This document shows positions 8,570 to 16,439 of a stretch of DNA of 64,000 bases, piece by piece. Source of the DNA: Leptospiraceae bacterium (GTDB lineage: Bacteria > Spirochaetota > Leptospiria > Leptospirales > Leptospiraceae); assembly GCA_024233875.1 (NCBI GenBank), contig JACKPB010000001.1, positions 62,001-126,000 of the forward strand, in the 5' to 3' direction. The position numbers were made by a program, and so were the translations under genes. The notes under the pieces are model-generated. The model was given only the letters and a program-made list of their open reading frames with translations. It had not been told where the DNA came from and did not search any database. Position 1 is the first letter of the stretch. Each line of letters opens with the position of its first letter.

Positions 8570-9529
8570 TTACTTTACTATCGGAGTTCTTTCATAGAGA
8601 TATGAAGACATTAAATTTACAGATTCGGTGTAGGAAGAACTCCTTATCAATTTTTCCCGAAGAGGATTTAGATCTTCTCTATCCATAAGATATTTATTCA
8701 AATGCTTTCTGAAGAGAATGGCTCCGTATTCATCCCCATAAAACTCTTTCATCAACTTTAGATGCTCCAGGATCACAGAGAATCTTTCTTGGTCACTCAA
8801 GTCTGATTTTTTCTTAGTTCCAAATATCCAGGGATTGCCGATGGCTCCCCGTCCGATGAGAACTGCATCCACTCCTGATTCTTTGAGTCTGAAATCTGCT
8901 TCCTCTCCACTAGATATGTCTCCATTTCCGAGGATGGGAACTTTTGCAAACGATTTGATCTCTGCGATTTTCTCCCAATCGGCCCTTCCTGAATAGCCCA
9001 TCTTTTTCGTTCGTCCGTGCACAGAAATCGCATCTACTCCGGATTCTTCAAGAATATGAACAACTTCTCTATAATTCAGGGAAGAGTGGTCCCAGCCCAA
9101 ACGGATCTTGGCAGTGATAGGAAGAGAGACCGATTTTCGCATTCCTTCGATGATCTTTCCTGCCTTGAGGGGATCTTTGAGAAGTCCGGCACCACTTCCC
9201 TTGTGGGCGACCTTGGCTACCGAACAACCCATATTCAGATCAATGACATCCGGATTGAGTTCTTCAATGAGCTTACAGGCTGTCCAAATTTTTTCCGGAT
9301 TGTTTCCGAAGATTTGAAACCAAATGGGACGTTCGGATTCATGAAATCGAAAGAGATCGAGGGTTTTGACCTTTCCCATGAGAATACCTTCCACACTCAC
9401 AAACTCGGTGAATGAAAAAGCAGATCCCATATTTCTTGTGATACGCCGATGGGGGCTGTCCGAAACACCCGCCATCGGAGAGAGGATTCTACTCCCTTCT
9501 ATGTATTTTTCCCGAATCCAAAACCCCAT
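8570..9529 (-). CDS. dus: tRNA-dihydrouridine synthase (DusB-like)
   Basis: 319 residues forming the FMN-binding TIM barrel and helical C-terminal domain of Dus enzymes, which reduce uridine to dihydrouridine in tRNA using NADPH. Visible motifs: LSPMAGVSDSPHR at the N-terminus, NMGCSVAKVAHKGSGAGLL with catalytic Cys102, ISVHGRT, and PILGNGDISSGE plus GRGAIGNPWIF for FMN phosphate. The ATG at 9529 follows directly after the TGA of the upstream gene (9532-9530), and its GGAGGA lies inside that gene, so the two are translationally coupled. DusB is the best guess among the subfamilies. Confidence 0.93.
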   Translation of the reverse strand: MGFWIREKYIEGSRILSPMAGVSDSPHRRITRNMGSAFSFTEFVSVEGILMGKVKTLDLFRFHESERPIWFQIFGNNPEKIWTACKLIEELNPDVIDLNMGCSVAKVAHKGSGAGLLKDPLKAGKIIEGMRKSVSLPITAKIRLGWDHSSLNYREVVHILEESGVDAISVHGRTKKMGYSGRADWEKIAEIKSFAKVPILGNGDISSGEEADFRLKESGVDAVLIGRGAIGNPWIFGTKKKSDLSDQERFSVILEHLKLMKEFYGDEYGAILFRKHLNKYLMDREDLNPLREKLIRSSSYTESVNLMSSYLYERTPIVK

Positions 9530-9871
9530 TCATTCCTCCGTAAGAAATTTATGATCGATGATTCTGGAACCCTGAAGTTTTAGATAGATTTGAAATCCTG
9601 AATCCAGTTGTTTATCAAACGCTTTGAGTGTAGCAAGAGCTTCCTTTTCTGTGTGAAACTTTAGGTAGAAACCATGCTGACGGGATTTGTAATTGTAAGG
9701 AAAACGATCCGAAAGAATGAGAACCAGGCGGTAGTGATCGGGTCTGGGATCGATGAGCATGTGACTGACATTTTTTCGATGAATCAATCTTTCAAAAGGT
9801 GAAATATTCCAGGGATTGAAATCCTGAGAAAAAATTGAAAAATGGAAAAGAATCATTATTAGGATTTTCAT
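9530..9871 (-). CDS. small exported hypothetical protein
   Basis: 113 residues with an N-terminal signal peptide (MKILIMILFHFSIFSQ). The mature part is a compact alpha/beta sequence containing YLKFHTEKEALATLKAF and FQIYLKLQGS, somewhat like a SPOR-type or small ferredoxin-fold domain; I cannot assign it firmly. It is the first gene of the dus operon and its TGA touches the dus ATG. The Shine-Dalgarno of its own ATG is weak. Confidence 0.6.
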   Translation of the reverse strand: MKILIMILFHFSIFSQDFNPWNISPFERLIHRKNVSHMLIDPRPDHYRLVLILSDRFPYNYKSRQHGFYLKFHTEKEALATLKAFDKQLDSGFQIYLKLQGSRIIDHKFLTEE

Positions 9872-10471
9872 AGAAAATTTGCCGGGTTAGAGAGAGAATA
9901 GGAAGACAGGGAAGAGGGACAAGTGGAATTTTACTAATAGATCAATAAAAATAGGGGTTGGGGACGATGAGTCCCCGGTTGGTGAAACTGGTCGAACCAT
10001 TGCAGAAAGGCTCCCTTCATACTACTTACCTTTCACAAAAAGTGTGTAAGGAGAGTAAATAATTAATCTTTTCCTATTACAGTAAGCAGATATTTAAAAG
10101 CTGATTGGTTTGTTTAGATGCAAATACTTTTGAAAATGACTAAAGAAATTTTCTTTTTTCCAATATGAAATTTTTTTGAAAAATGAAAGGTTTATCCATT
10201 CAAAAGTAGTTCAAATCCATTTGAAAACTCCAGGAAATTTCTTATCCGAAACCATCTCAATTCCGGAATATCAAAGAGAATCCCAAAATTTTAAGATTGT
10301 AGTGGAAAGAAATTTTTTTTGAGAAAAAAAGGTAGATTTTTTAGTACGATTGTCTAAATAGAAAAGGGAGATTTGAAATAAGAATATCGGTCTCTTTTTC
10401 ATTGCATTTTTAGGTTTTTAAAAAAACTTATGCATAGAATTACACCTGAAGGAAATTACTAGGAGTGCTAG
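9872..10471. other. 600-bp divergent intergenic region
   Basis: Between two divergent genes. It contains one copy of the dispersed element (9929-10059). The rest (10060-10471) is very AT-rich with poly-A/T runs and presumably carries the promoter of the SPFH gene. I see no ORF, RNA gene or strong hairpin in that remainder. Confidence 0.7.
9929..10059 (-). repeat. dispersed intergenic element, copy 1
   Basis: 131 bp, bounded by short inverted ends (TTTACT / AGTAAA). Read on the minus strand it has: hairpin A with arms CTTAC/GTAAG; the shared block AAGGGAGCCTTTC; the segment AATGGTTCGAC; hairpin B GGGGAC-TCATC-GTCCCC; then the tail CCCCTATTTTTATTGATC and ATTAGTAAA. The same order occurs at 30746, 59586 and (inverted) 59779. 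Confidence 0.8.
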
Positions 10472-11590
10472 ATGGGTTTATTTGATAAATTAAAAGGGGA
10501 ATTCATCGATATCATAGAATATCTCGATGATACCAATAATACATTAGTTTATAAGTACGACAGAAAGGACAATGAGATCAAGAATGGTGCACAATTGACT
10601 GTTCGTGAGTCTCAGGTTGCTGTTTTTATCAATGAAGGAAAGTTAGCTGATATCTTTTCTCCCGGTAGATACGAATTGACCACTCAAAATCTTCCTATTC
10701 TTTCTACATTAAAAGGATGGAAGCACGGATTCAATTCACCTTTTAAAGCTGATGTATACTTCGTTAGTACCAAGACATTCACCGGTCAGAAATGGGGCAC
10801 TAAAAACCCAATTCCTCTAAGAGATCCAGAGTTCGGTGTGATTCGACTCCGTGCCTTCGGCTCGTTCAGCTTCCGTGTTGCCAATCCTGAAAAACTCATA
10901 AAAGAGATCACCGGGACAAATAGCGACTTCAATATTGAAGATATAGATGATCAACTCAAATCCATGATGATTTCCGAATTTACCGATGCGCTCGGAGAAT
11001 TGAAACTCCCCGCACTCGATCTTGCGGCAAATTACAAAGAGCTAGGATCTAAGATCGAAGGCTTTCTGAATGAGGGTTTCGGTGAAGTGGGTTTGGAGAT
11101 TCGAAAGTTTCTCATTGAAAACATTTCCATGCCTCCCGAAGTGGAAGCGGCTATCGACAAACGTAGTCAGATGAATGTCCTCGGCAATCTTGACCAGTAC
11201 ACCAAGTTTCAGGCTGCAAATGCTATGGAACAGGCGGCTTCCAATCCCGGAGAGGGAGGAGGCGGAATGATGGGTGCCGGAATGGGCATGGGTATGGGAA
11301 TGGGTATGGCAAACATGATGAATCAGGCATTCTCCCAACAGGCTCCTGCTCAGGGTGGTGGAGCACCTCCTCCGATTCCGGGTGCAGCCGCGGCTTTCTA
11401 TATCGCCATCAACGGTCAGCAGCAGGGTCCATTGAATCCCGATCAAATCAAAGGATACATCTCCCAGAATCAGGTTACTCGTGATACGCTAGTCTGGAAA
11501 CAGGGGATGCCGGCATGGGTAAAAGCAGGTGAAGTTCCCGAGCTTGCAGGTCTCTTCGGAGCGGCTCCTCCTCCACTGCCTCCCCAATAA
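10472..11590 (+). CDS. SPFH-domain (YdjI-like) protein with C-terminal GYF_2 domain
   Basis: 372 residues with ATG 10472 behind AGGAG. Residues 1-255 match the virion-core/YdjI type of SPFH protein (MGLFDKLKGEFIDIIEYLDD at the start, VRESQVAVFINEGK, FSPGRYELTTQNLP, then the band-7-like core). Residues about 260-305 are a Gly/Met-rich linker with GMGMGMGMGM. Residues about 312-365 form a GYF_2 domain (AINGQQQGPLNPDQI ... LVWKQGMPAW), a putative peptide-binding module, followed by a PPPLPPQ tail that could be a GYF ligand. There is no signal peptide, so probably a cytoplasmic, membrane-associated oligomer. B. subtilis YdjI works with YdjP/LiaF-like partners; none is adjacent here. Confidence 0.82.
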   Translation: MGLFDKLKGEFIDIIEYLDDTNNTLVYKYDRKDNEIKNGAQLTVRESQVAVFINEGKLADIFSPGRYELTTQNLPILSTLKGWKHGFNSPFKADVYFVSTKTFTGQKWGTKNPIPLRDPEFGVIRLRAFGSFSFRVANPEKLIKEITGTNSDFNIEDIDDQLKSMMISEFTDALGELKLPALDLAANYKELGSKIEGFLNEGFGEVGLEIRKFLIENISMPPEVEAAIDKRSQMNVLGNLDQYTKFQAANAMEQAASNPGEGGGGMMGAGMGMGMGMGMANMMNQAFSQQAPAQGGGAPPPIPGAAAAFYIAINGQQQGPLNPDQIKGYISQNQVTRDTLVWKQGMPAWVKAGEVPELAGLFGAAPPPLPPQ

Positions 11591-11591
11591 T

Positions 11592-12617
11592 CTACAATTT
11601 GTCGTCGATCCATCTGTATCTTTCATAAGGTGGATCGACTTCAATTACCCGCACATCCCCACTCTCAATCCATTTCAGTAGAATGGCATGAATGATAGCA
11701 AGAGCTACAATGTAGTACGGGTTCTCCTTAACTTTGTCTCCCATCGCCTCCGAGGCAAGATCGTGCAAATCATATTCTTTTTGCTTCAATCTTCGTATCA
11801 CACCCCTTTCCAGAATCGATAGAGTTTTGTGTAGGGTTTTGATAGCCTTCCCCGGATCTGAGGGTTCCTCTCCATGTGCCGGAAGAAGTCGTTTGATCGG
11901 GATATTCATCAAACGTTCAAGGGATTTGAGGTAGTGAGCTAGATTTCCATCTATTTCAGCATAGATCGAAGAAATATTTCCCAGAACAAGGTCTCCGGTA
12001 AAATAGGTTCCCTCTCCAAGAATATAAGGTGTTAGGTGCCATAGGTTGTGGCCGGGGGTATGAAGAAATCCGATCAATCGATCTCCAATATCAATCACAT
12101 CTCCCTCTACCAGTTCGACATCCATTTTCAAATTCAAATCCACTTTATTGGAATGAATGTAAGCTTCACTGAGGTCTTTTCGAATCTTTTCCATTTTTTG
12201 AATGTAATTTTTTCTGAGTTCGGGAGAGGATATAGCTTTGTAAATGATACGGTTCTCTCCTCTTTGAAAGAAACTCATGTACTCAAGAAAATTTCCTGTA
12301 GCCGAGGACATATTCACCATCCCATATAGTTTTGCATCAGAATAACTCCGCATTGTGATGGCGGCACTTATGTGATCAATATGATTGTGAGTATAAAAGA
12401 TATGCTTAATCTTTGAAAGGGAGAGTCCAATTTTCCTGAGGGACCTCTGAAGAATGCCTAGGTTTTGAATGTAACCTGAATCGATCATAGCGGGTTCATC
12501 AGAGTCAATGATATAGATATTATTGTCCGCATAGAAGGGTTGTGGGATTTGAACCCGGTAGAGATGATTGCCAATTTTTTCAGGATCCGGAATGGATTTG
12601 TATTTATAAACCTGCAT
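11592..12617 (-). CDS. metallo-beta-lactamase-fold hydrolase
   Basis: 341 residues with the full set of MBL metal motifs: YTHNHIDHISA (the HxHxDH box), HTPGHN, FTGDLVLG with the bridging Asp, and LPAHGE. A C-terminal helical winged-helix-like region of about 100 residues (SILERGVIRRLKQKEYDLHD...) resembles the LACTB2/glyoxalase II-like subgroup. Such proteins hydrolyse thioesters or nucleic acids; the substrate is unknown. No signal peptide. Convergent with the SPFH gene with one base between the stops. Confidence 0.85.
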   Translation of the reverse strand: MQVYKYKSIPDPEKIGNHLYRVQIPQPFYADNNIYIIDSDEPAMIDSGYIQNLGILQRSLRKIGLSLSKIKHIFYTHNHIDHISAAITMRSYSDAKLYGMVNMSSATGNFLEYMSFFQRGENRIIYKAISSPELRKNYIQKMEKIRKDLSEAYIHSNKVDLNLKMDVELVEGDVIDIGDRLIGFLHTPGHNLWHLTPYILGEGTYFTGDLVLGNISSIYAEIDGNLAHYLKSLERLMNIPIKRLLPAHGEEPSDPGKAIKTLHKTLSILERGVIRRLKQKEYDLHDLASEAMGDKVKENPYYIVALAIIHAILLKWIESGDVRVIEVDPPYERYRWIDDKL

Positions 12618-12917
12618 ATTTCGATTAAAAAAATTATGAAGTTTTTTGGAAAGGAGTATATCTCAGAACGGAATAGATTGAATTTATTTTCGCATTCGGT
12701 TAAGATTTTTTCCGTAATTTTCTTCAGGATTGAAAAAATCTTTACAGTCGATCGAATAATTCTATAGTCATTTTCAAAAGTATGTACTCATTCATAGAGA
12801 AATCGGCTATAAAATGGCTACATTCCGTAATAGAAAAAGTGTAATTATCTATGAGAACTGGTATATGTTTAATGAAATTTACCTTATAGACAGAAACTTT
12901 ATGCACGAGGAAAGAAA
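12618..12917. other. 300-bp divergent intergenic region with an inverted repeat
   Basis: AT-rich region between the MBL gene and a plus-strand operon. AAGATTTTTTC (12702-12712) and GAAAAAATCTT (12732-12742) are a perfect 11-bp inverted repeat with a 19-nt spacer. No ORF or RNA gene is recognised; promoters for both sides are expected here. Confidence 0.5.
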
Positions 12918-13274
12918 TTGTACCCCGAAGAGTTGATAAAAAAAATAGAAGAAATGCCTGATTCTCAAAGAAGAAAGATTCTAAAATTCATTCAGAGAGA
13001 AGAAGAATCGGGAAGAGTTCCTACACCTCCGGAATTGGATGAGATCATTACTTATTTATTAGATGATTCCGGTTCCAAAAAGGAATTTCCCAAACAAAAA
13101 TTCTTCAGGGAAATTGAAGAAGCAGAAGCATCCAGGTTGATCAAATTCATTAAAGAAAGCAATTGTCTTATATGCAATCATCTTTTAGAAAACTCCTGTG
13201 GCAATTCCAAATCATCACTATTTGGCAGAAAAATAGATAGTACAATCGTATGTAATAAATTTGAAAGGGATTGA
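12918..13274 (+). CDS. small hypothetical protein with C-terminal cysteines
   Basis: 118 residues from TTG 12918, supported by GAGGAAAG a few bases upstream. The N-terminal half is acidic and helical (MYPEELIKKIEEMPDSQRRK); residues about 80-113 carry four cysteines (CLICNHLLENSCG ... VCNK), which might bind a metal. No signal peptide. It ends six bases before the next gene and is likely cotranscribed with it. Function unknown. Confidence 0.5.
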   Translation: MYPEELIKKIEEMPDSQRRKILKFIQREEESGRVPTPPELDEIITYLLDDSGSKKEFPKQKFFREIEEAEASRLIKFIKESNCLICNHLLENSCGNSKSSLFGRKIDSTIVCNKFERD

Positions 13275-13280
13275 TATGAA

Positions 13281-14960
13281 TTGAAAAAAATAATATTGAC
13301 TTTCATTTTATTTGCTCTTTCTATCTTTCCCCAAGAAACAGAAAAAGAACCCGGAAAAAATCAATTCCGTTCCTTTGTTTACAGTTTACAGCAAAAAGTC
13401 TCAAAGGATGTTTTTGTTTATATATCTTCGACTGAAAAATCTCATTTTTATTCTGAATTTGAAGAAAGTGAAAAAATAAGCTCTGATGTTTTGAATGAAT
13501 TGATCAAAACTGTCTTTCTTCTGGACAGTCTGGAAAAGTCAGGTACTACAGGAATTTCAAATATCAGAAAGATATTGAATAAAAACAATATCAATATTGA
13601 GTCCAGTGCTCCGATCTATTTGAACTCTCTTCTAACAGATACTCTTTGTGTTGAAGATACCATCCTTCCTCTATCTTCCCCAAACAACTTGGCTTATAAA
13701 TTCAGAATAAAAAATTCAGAGCCCTGTATAGGAAGAAACCCACCAGGAGATCAAATCCGCACGATTTTGTTCAACGGTATCACGGGTTCATCGGAATTTA
13801 AGAAATTTCTGTCAGGTTTTTCCTTATCTGAAATTCCTGAATCTTGGGACAGAAAGAATTTCACTCAACTGCTTGATAGTTTCTATCTTCTTCCTCCTGA
13901 GTATTCCACTGAATTATTTAAAGAAATTCTAATAAATAAAATTCTTAGAGTGAATCGGCGACCTATTTCTGGAATCCCCGGGCTTACCTATTCACTTCAC
14001 GAAGTTTCTAAAAATGGAATGAATGGAATGATTCATTCTTCACTTCAAAAGGGAAATTCTGAACTACTTCTAATCCTTCCCGGAGAAAAAATGCTTTTTT
14101 ATATCAATATTCCTGAGGGCGATGCTTATAGTTTGAGATCTGCTCTCAATGTATTTTGGGATGTTTATTTCCCTGGACCTATTGATCTTTTCGATCCTAT
14201 GCTCAATCTGCATTTTGATAGTTCAGCCTATGATGGAATCTATCTGAGGTCAGACTCCCCACGATTCGGGTTGTTGGGTTTGTATTCATTTTTTCATCCA
14301 CTGAGAATTATCTCAAAAGAAAATTCATTATATATTTCGCAAGCTTTTGAAGACATGGATCTGGAGATGACTCCCAGTCAACAGAATGAATTTGTATCTC
14401 CGACTTTTAATTTTGAGAAGATTTTCTTTCATTTGGATGATACCGGAAAGATCACACACTTAATTCAAAATGGATTGGATTATAGAAGCTTTGAAAGGTT
14501 TGAGGCTTCGTTTGTATTCGAACATCTAAGGGGAATTTTTTGTATCCTGGTTTACTATTTTTCTATTCTCTGTTTTCACATTCCAATTCTTTTGCTGATT
14601 GGATCATTTAAAAAGAAGTTCTTTGATATGAATCAGGAATTGATACGATTTAAAACTATTCTTTCATTCCAGAGTCTTTTGGAACTCATTCTCTTTGGTC
14701 TAATTTGGTATTTGACTATGAATCTTTATGATTCTCATGGTAGACTCATTCCAAATCTTTCCAGTCTGATAAAATCGTACAATTTACTTCAAATCGCAAA
14801 TTTAGGCCTTACAATGGTTTCGTTCCGGATGCTTTTTCAAATTTTCAAAACTTTGAAATTGAATTTGGAAAGAAGGGTGAAGTATTTCATATATTTTTCA
14901 ATAAAATCTATGCTTTTCCTATTGTATATCCATATGGAGATCCTCTTCATATTTTACTAA
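13281..14960 (+). CDS. degenerate beta-lactamase/PBP4*-like membrane protein
   Basis: 559 residues from TTG 13281 (AAGGGA upstream), with a signal peptide at 1-18 and about four hydrophobic segments between 425 and 559. The middle section (about 245-300) resembles the C-terminal part of class C serine hydrolases of the PBP4*/CubicO group (NGMNGMIHSS, ELLLILPGEKMLFYINIP, FWDVYFPG, then YDGIYL). The membrane tail matches relatives with C-terminal helices. In the N-terminal half I see neither SxxK, nor YxN, nor an HTSG-like box, so it looks like a catalytically dead relative. The family link is my reading by eye and needs a profile search. Cotranscribed with the small Cys protein. Confidence 0.55.
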   Translation: MKKIILTFILFALSIFPQETEKEPGKNQFRSFVYSLQQKVSKDVFVYISSTEKSHFYSEFEESEKISSDVLNELIKTVFLLDSLEKSGTTGISNIRKILNKNNINIESSAPIYLNSLLTDTLCVEDTILPLSSPNNLAYKFRIKNSEPCIGRNPPGDQIRTILFNGITGSSEFKKFLSGFSLSEIPESWDRKNFTQLLDSFYLLPPEYSTELFKEILINKILRVNRRPISGIPGLTYSLHEVSKNGMNGMIHSSLQKGNSELLLILPGEKMLFYINIPEGDAYSLRSALNVFWDVYFPGPIDLFDPMLNLHFDSSAYDGIYLRSDSPRFGLLGLYSFFHPLRIISKENSLYISQAFEDMDLEMTPSQQNEFVSPTFNFEKIFFHLDDTGKITHLIQNGLDYRSFERFEASFVFEHLRGIFCILVYYFSILCFHIPILLLIGSFKKKFFDMNQELIRFKTILSFQSLLELILFGLIWYLTMNLYDSHGRLIPNLSSLIKSYNLLQIANLGLTMVSFRMLFQIFKTLKLNLERRVKYFIYFSIKSMLFLLYIHMEILFIFY

Positions 14961-15027
14961 AAAATACTTTCACCCAGATGGATATATGAAAATTTATGTT
15001 TAAAAAGAATTCACTTCAGAGGATACA

Positions 15028-16203
15028 ATGAGTCAAATAGAATTTTCTCCGTTTAAAGAACTAGCCCCTAATTTCAATCAAAAAGGTAATATCAAGAAAA
15101 ACATTTATGGTCGATACCTGGAAGAATTCACAGTAGGTGATATCTATGTTCACCCCCGCGCCTTCACTGTAGATAGAAGCTTTGCTCAGGAATTCGCAAC
15201 CATCTTCATGGAAACCAATCCACTCTTTCTTTCAGCTCCATATGCCCAGGCTCACGGATTTTCTGATTTGCTCGTATCACCTCTTCAGGTGTTCAACATT
15301 GCTCTTTCCCTCGGAGTTCAGAACAATTCTGAAAAAGCTGTAGCTAATTTAGGATATTATAATGTTCAGTTCCTCTTACCGGTTTATCCCGGTGATACTC
15401 TTACTGCAAGAACTAAGGTTTTGGCGATAGATGACAAAGGTCCTGAAAAGCCTGGTATAGTTCATGTTCGTACTCTTTGTCTGAATCAGAAAAATGAAGT
15501 AGTACTTCAGTATGAAAGAAAAATCATGATCAACCAATCCAATGGAAAACCCAAAGGTGATTCTAAGAAGGGAGATTCTTCCATTTTCTTTCCGGAAAAA
15601 GACACTCCTTCCATAGTTCTTCCGGCTCTCCAATTTCCCAAAGAGATGAGAGAACAAACCTGGGAAAATACATATTTTGAATCCTTTCAACCCGGAGACA
15701 TTTACATTCACTCCAATGGTCGCACTATAACAGATGAACATTATCCATGGACTTATAGAATGGGAAATACTCATCCCCTTCACTATGATAAGCTTTACTC
15801 CAAGGGTCTTTCCGGTCCTATGAGTGGAGAGCCTATTGTTTATGGTGGATTGGTCTTTGCCTGGTTGATCGGACTGGCTTCCAGAGATATTTCTGAGAAC
15901 ATGATCTGGGAACTGGGATACAACGAAGGCTATCACACTCAACCTGCTATTAGTGGTGATACAGTGACTGCAATTTCCAGAATCATTGAAGTCACCGATG
16001 TAGGAAATAAGTATGGAATCCCTGCAGGAGAAGTGCATCTTCAATTCATAGGTTTGAAAAATATCAAAGCCGCTGACGCATATGAGAAGTATGGAGATGA
16101 TTTATTTATAAAAGAAAACAATAAAAAGAAATTAGGAAAAGAAAAAATCTCTGATAAAATTTTCGAAATAGAAAGAAAATTAGTAATTAAGAAAAAACCC
16201 TAA
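15028..16203 (+). CDS. MaoC-like double hot-dog dehydratase
   Basis: 391 residues with two hot-dog halves: residues about 30-165 (FTVGDIYVHPRAFTVD, ETNPLFLSAPYAQAHGF) and about 225-345 (FQPGDIYIHSNGRTITDEHY, GNTHPLHYDKLYSKGLSG, SGDTVTAISRIIEV). This is the layout of MaoC/mesaconyl-CoA hydratase-like and R-specific enoyl-CoA hydratase-type proteins. The second half carries the usual Asp/His-type hydratase surroundings (D/NxxxxH with NTHPLHYD). It likely acts on an acyl-CoA; the substrate is unknown. The Lys-rich C-terminal 40 residues are an extra tail. Cytoplasmic, single gene, ended by the hairpin at 16215-16252. Confidence 0.83.
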   Translation: MSQIEFSPFKELAPNFNQKGNIKKNIYGRYLEEFTVGDIYVHPRAFTVDRSFAQEFATIFMETNPLFLSAPYAQAHGFSDLLVSPLQVFNIALSLGVQNNSEKAVANLGYYNVQFLLPVYPGDTLTARTKVLAIDDKGPEKPGIVHVRTLCLNQKNEVVLQYERKIMINQSNGKPKGDSKKGDSSIFFPEKDTPSIVLPALQFPKEMREQTWENTYFESFQPGDIYIHSNGRTITDEHYPWTYRMGNTHPLHYDKLYSKGLSGPMSGEPIVYGGLVFAWLIGLASRDISENMIWELGYNEGYHTQPAISGDTVTAISRIIEVTDVGNKYGIPAGEVHLQFIGLKNIKAADAYEKYGDDLFIKENNKKKLGKEKISDKIFEIERKLVIKKKP

Positions 16204-16214
16204 TTCAAATCCGG

Positions 16215-16252
16215 AATTTGCATTCAAAAAATTATTAATTTGAATGCAAATT
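16215..16252 (+). terminator. hairpin after the MaoC gene
   Basis: AATTTGCATTCAAA and TTTGAATGCAAATT form a perfect 14-bp stem around a 10-nt AT loop, 11 bases past the stop. The stem is AT-rich and the following T run is short (CTTTATCT). Confidence 0.65.
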
Positions 16253-16439
16253 CTTTATCTAATTTGTCCCTCATCTGATTCGAATCCTAAAAATCGCTAA
16301 ATTTTACCTACCTTAAAGTCCGGGAATACCCTTTGTTAGGTGATGATTTTAAATGATAGGTAAGAATCCCTCCCAACACTAGAAAATTAGGAATACAAAA
16401 AAAAATTCTTGTAGAATGATGATATAGAATTATTCTTTC

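Noticed and set aside
15376..16044. 222-codon minus-strand frame inside the MaoC gene
   Set aside because: Antisense shadow; no start signal and no recognisable domain.
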